From positions 20,325,385-20,389,384 of the forward strand of contig NC_088295.1 in the NCBI RefSeq assembly GCF_032854445.1: 64,000 nucleotides of DNA, in the 5' to 3' direction. Positions 62,601 to 64,000 of the stretch are shown here, piece by piece; within the stretch, counting starts at the first letter, position 1; each line of letters starts with the position of its first letter. The position numbers and the translations under genes were made by a program. Source of the DNA: Liolophura sinensis. Lineage: Eukaryota; Mollusca; Polyplacophora; Chitonida; Chitonidae. The notes under the pieces are model-generated. The model made no database searches, was not told the DNA's origin, and saw only the letters and a program-made list of their open reading frames with translations.

Positions 62601-63804
62601 ACATGGAGGTGAGGTCTGGTGGTGGTGTACAGGTGAAGATATTGTATCCAGTCCAAAAGGAAGTATTCCTACAAATTTCTAGCTTAGATCGCTGTTGGTT
62701 TGCTTTGGGCTTCTACAAAAATTGCTGCCAGATTTCCTACTTACTTTCCCAGTGTTGAAAAGTTTCAAAATAGTTTGCAGAATGTCTGTTTTTGTATTTT
62801 CATTTGTTTGCGATTGAAGCTAATTAAAGTAGACCATTCTGTTTGCGGCATAGGAGTTTAATGCAACTTTCCTACATGGTGATATTTCATTCCAAGTTCA
62901 TATGTAATCATACATATATGTCTATTTTCAGATTCAAGAAATCCTTGAAGTGCCTGTATGTCTGATCCATTGTCCCGAAGGCAGCACTGGTTATGTAGAG
63001 GCCCTCAACTGCACCATGCTGCCCAACGTCAACATTCAAATGAAGACATTCGCAGCTCAGGTTCATACTATGTTACAGTCACATGAAGGCAACATGGCAC
63101 TCATGAGGTGAGATTCACATGGTCTGCAAGATGACTTTAAATCTGGTGTAGGTAGTCCAGGAAAATGTCAGCAGGTATTTACTGATAGTAAATACAGATC
63201 TACTGATCTAGGTCTCTAGGCCGTGCTTCTCAAAAGTTAAAAATTTCATCAGCTTTGAGAAACAGTGGCTTTGTCATGATGGCCTGTAAGTGGAAGTTAG
63301 CCCCAGTGTGTGCTGTGGTTTAATGTCAGTAATAATCATTACATAACTGTTCACTATGTCTAATAAATCCGTAGCAGTCCATCTGATGGGTTTCGAGTCA
63401 CTGCCTGTTTCTATCTTCCCGAAATTGCCAAGATTTCAGACTGCCTCCATGCATGTCTTTGCCAGTGAGATGCTTAATAAAGCCAAAGCATGCAACGAGA
63501 CTGAAAAAGTACACTGCGTGATATTTTTGTCACGAAGAGCTTTATGTGGGAGCTTCTCTGGTAACAATTTTTTGGAGGCCAAATTTAGTTTGAATACCAG
63601 TTACAATTGATCATGTTGCAAATATTGTCCTTTCCAGCTTCGTGGCCTGCTATGAGGCGGAGTTCTCCCCCCTTGATCCCTGTGAGGATGGTGGTGTTCC
63701 CTTGGAGCATCTCATCAGCTGTGTACCAGGTACTCAGATTGTCATGTCAAAAACCGGTGTCAAGAAGGTGCAGTGGATGGAGAACAAACCCATTCTCCCC
63801 AATG
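53622..63804 (+). CDS. marf1: MARF1 (meiosis regulator and mRNA stability factor 1), first eleven coding exons
   Basis: RNA-binding endoribonuclease linked to mRNA decay (family knowledge). Exons: 53622-53831, 54252-54369, 55450-55616, 56252-56421, 57092-57183, 60586-61358, 61766-61944, 62163-62243, 62464-62608, 62932-63107 and 63638-63804; all joins keep frame, giving 759 residues before the window ends. NYN domain at 11-165, with acidic residues in FWDIEN (D17, E19), AADDKL (D85, D86) and SSDINF (D111). RRM1 at about 170-245 and RRM2 at about 479-563 flank a 226-residue Tyr/Pro-rich linker. LOTUS/OST-HTH 1 lies at about 580-632 ([20 protein letters not shown]); the second starts near 680 and contains [14 protein letters not shown]. 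Vertebrate MARF1 has several hundred residues before NYN; here the ATG sits four bases after a splice acceptor and opens directly into NYN. More LOTUS repeats should follow to the right. Confidence 0.94.
53832..56251 (+). other. MARF1 introns within the NYN region
   Basis: Introns 53,832-54,251, 54,370-55,449 and 55,617-56,251. The second carries a full-length SINE. A short shared sequence, AGCCTTACTTAAGTTGT, occurs in two of them (near 54,850 and 55,730), hinting at another diverged dispersed repeat. Confidence 0.8.
54502..54738 (+). mobile_element. Nearly full-length SINE family 1, plus orientation
   Basis: Starts GGGCCTCTGTGGTTAGTGTA (altered tRNA-like head), continues with CTCATGCTGGCTTCCTCTAG and CCCAGTTTCCTCCCACCATA, and ends GAGTACGGCATAAAACACCA with AATTAAATAAATAAA. 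More diverged than the 38,601-38,865 copy. It lies in a MARF1 intron in sense orientation. Confidence 0.88.
57941..57966. repeat. Perfect 11-bp stem, 4-nt loop palindrome
   Basis: AGGTGAGTTGG, TATC, CCAACTCACCT. The left arm also reads as a 5' splice-site look-alike (AG|GTGAGT). Confidence 0.9.
59367..59528. mobile_element. Small inverted-repeat element (MITE-like), 162 bp
   Basis: A perfect 21-bp inverted repeat (59,367-59,387 and 59,508-59,528; inner part GAAGCTGTAGACT) encloses 120 bp of AT-rich sequence. Outside the arms identity stops at once. No target duplication was seen. Confidence 0.6.
59778..60010 (+). mobile_element. tRNA-derived SINE, family 2
   Basis: The head GCCCCGATAGCACAGTTGGT plus AGAGCGTCCGCTTCGGGAGC resembles a tRNA, with an A-box-like TAGCACAGTTGGTAGAG and a B-box-like GGGTCAGTCC. 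The degraded acceptor stem and non-tRNA body argue against a working tRNA. The body reads TTAAAAGAGGAAATTGTAAC, CTTGCTTGGCGTTTGGCATG and GACTGGTTGACCCATATC, ending near a T-rich run. Inserted in a MARF1 intron, sense orientation. Confidence 0.75.
61359..63637 (+). other. MARF1 introns in the RRM2/LOTUS region
   Basis: Introns 61,359-61,765, 61,945-62,162, 62,244-62,463, 62,609-62,931 and 63,108-63,637. No repeats or RNA genes were recognised. Confidence 0.8.
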
Positions 63805-63853
63805 GTATGTTTGCAAGTTTAACTTCCATTGTTTCACTGTTTCGATTTGTTTG

Positions 63854-64000
63854 TTTGATTGGTGTTTACACTGTACTCAAGACTATTTTACTTATACGAC
63901 GGCAGCCAGCATTATGATGGGAGGAAACCGGTTCGAGCCCGGGGGGAAACCCACAACCATATGCAGACATTCCCATGCATGATCCGAAAGGAAGCTACCA
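63854..64000 (-). mobile_element. SINE family 1, minus orientation, cut by window end
   Basis: TTTGATTGGTGTTTACACTG, CTTATACGACGGCAGCCAGC and ATTATGATGGGAGGAAACCG, then the block leading towards the head. It lies in the MARF1 intron after exon 11. Confidence 0.85.

Overview
This is eukaryotic nuclear DNA: AT-rich, with intron-split genes, GT-AG junctions, several tRNA-derived SINE copies and long minisatellites. The protein matches are animal. The SINE tails (oligo-AAAT ends, a central block reading roughly ACCATAATGCTGG, and a second family starting GCCCCGATAGCACAG) and the frequent TACATGTA words suggest a lophotrochozoan, most likely a mollusc; that assignment is inference. No prokaryotic, viral or CRISPR feature was seen.

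Layout. (1) 1-22,808 has no exon I can defend. It is probably the large intron, or upstream sequence, of the gene whose exons start at 22,809. It carries a TG microsatellite, one SINE and a 4.4-kb minisatellite (16,450-20,899) of 48/50-bp units with higher-order structure. (2) 22,809-33,645, plus strand: the last eight coding exons of UTP6, a U3 snoRNP / small-subunit processome protein. The end of its coding sequence has been amplified into a minisatellite that runs on past the stop codon (33,604-34,425). (3) 34,400-37,090: SINE fragments, a DNA-transposon remnant and a 70-bp tandem array of about 22 copies, each carrying a 3' splice-site look-alike. (4) 41,684-47,662, minus strand: a complete seven-exon BTB-BACK-Kelch gene of the KLHL24/35/6 type, tail-to-tail with UTP6, with a leader that appears to hold three short upstream ORFs. 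(5) About 48,377-49,495: a probable shared promoter between the KLHL gene and the next gene. (6) 53,622 to the window end, plus strand: the first eleven coding exons of MARF1 (NYN endonuclease domain, two RRMs, start of the LOTUS/OST-HTH series), cut off by the window edge. Its introns hold SINEs, a roughly 725-bp element with long terminal inverted repeats, and smaller inverted-repeat elements.

The three genes do not form an obvious pathway. UTP6 serves ribosome biogenesis, the KLHL protein is probably a Cullin-3 substrate adaptor, and MARF1 is an RNA-decay factor. The unusual material is in the repeats and in gene-architecture details: the stop-codon minisatellite of UTP6, the splice-acceptor-like array, the TIR element, the KLHL upstream ORFs, and a MARF1 that starts directly at its NYN domain and has a tyrosine/proline-rich linker.

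Exon coordinates were read by hand from splice sites and checked for reading phase; in all three genes every junction keeps the frame. Family names rest on recognisable protein similarity, not on a database search.
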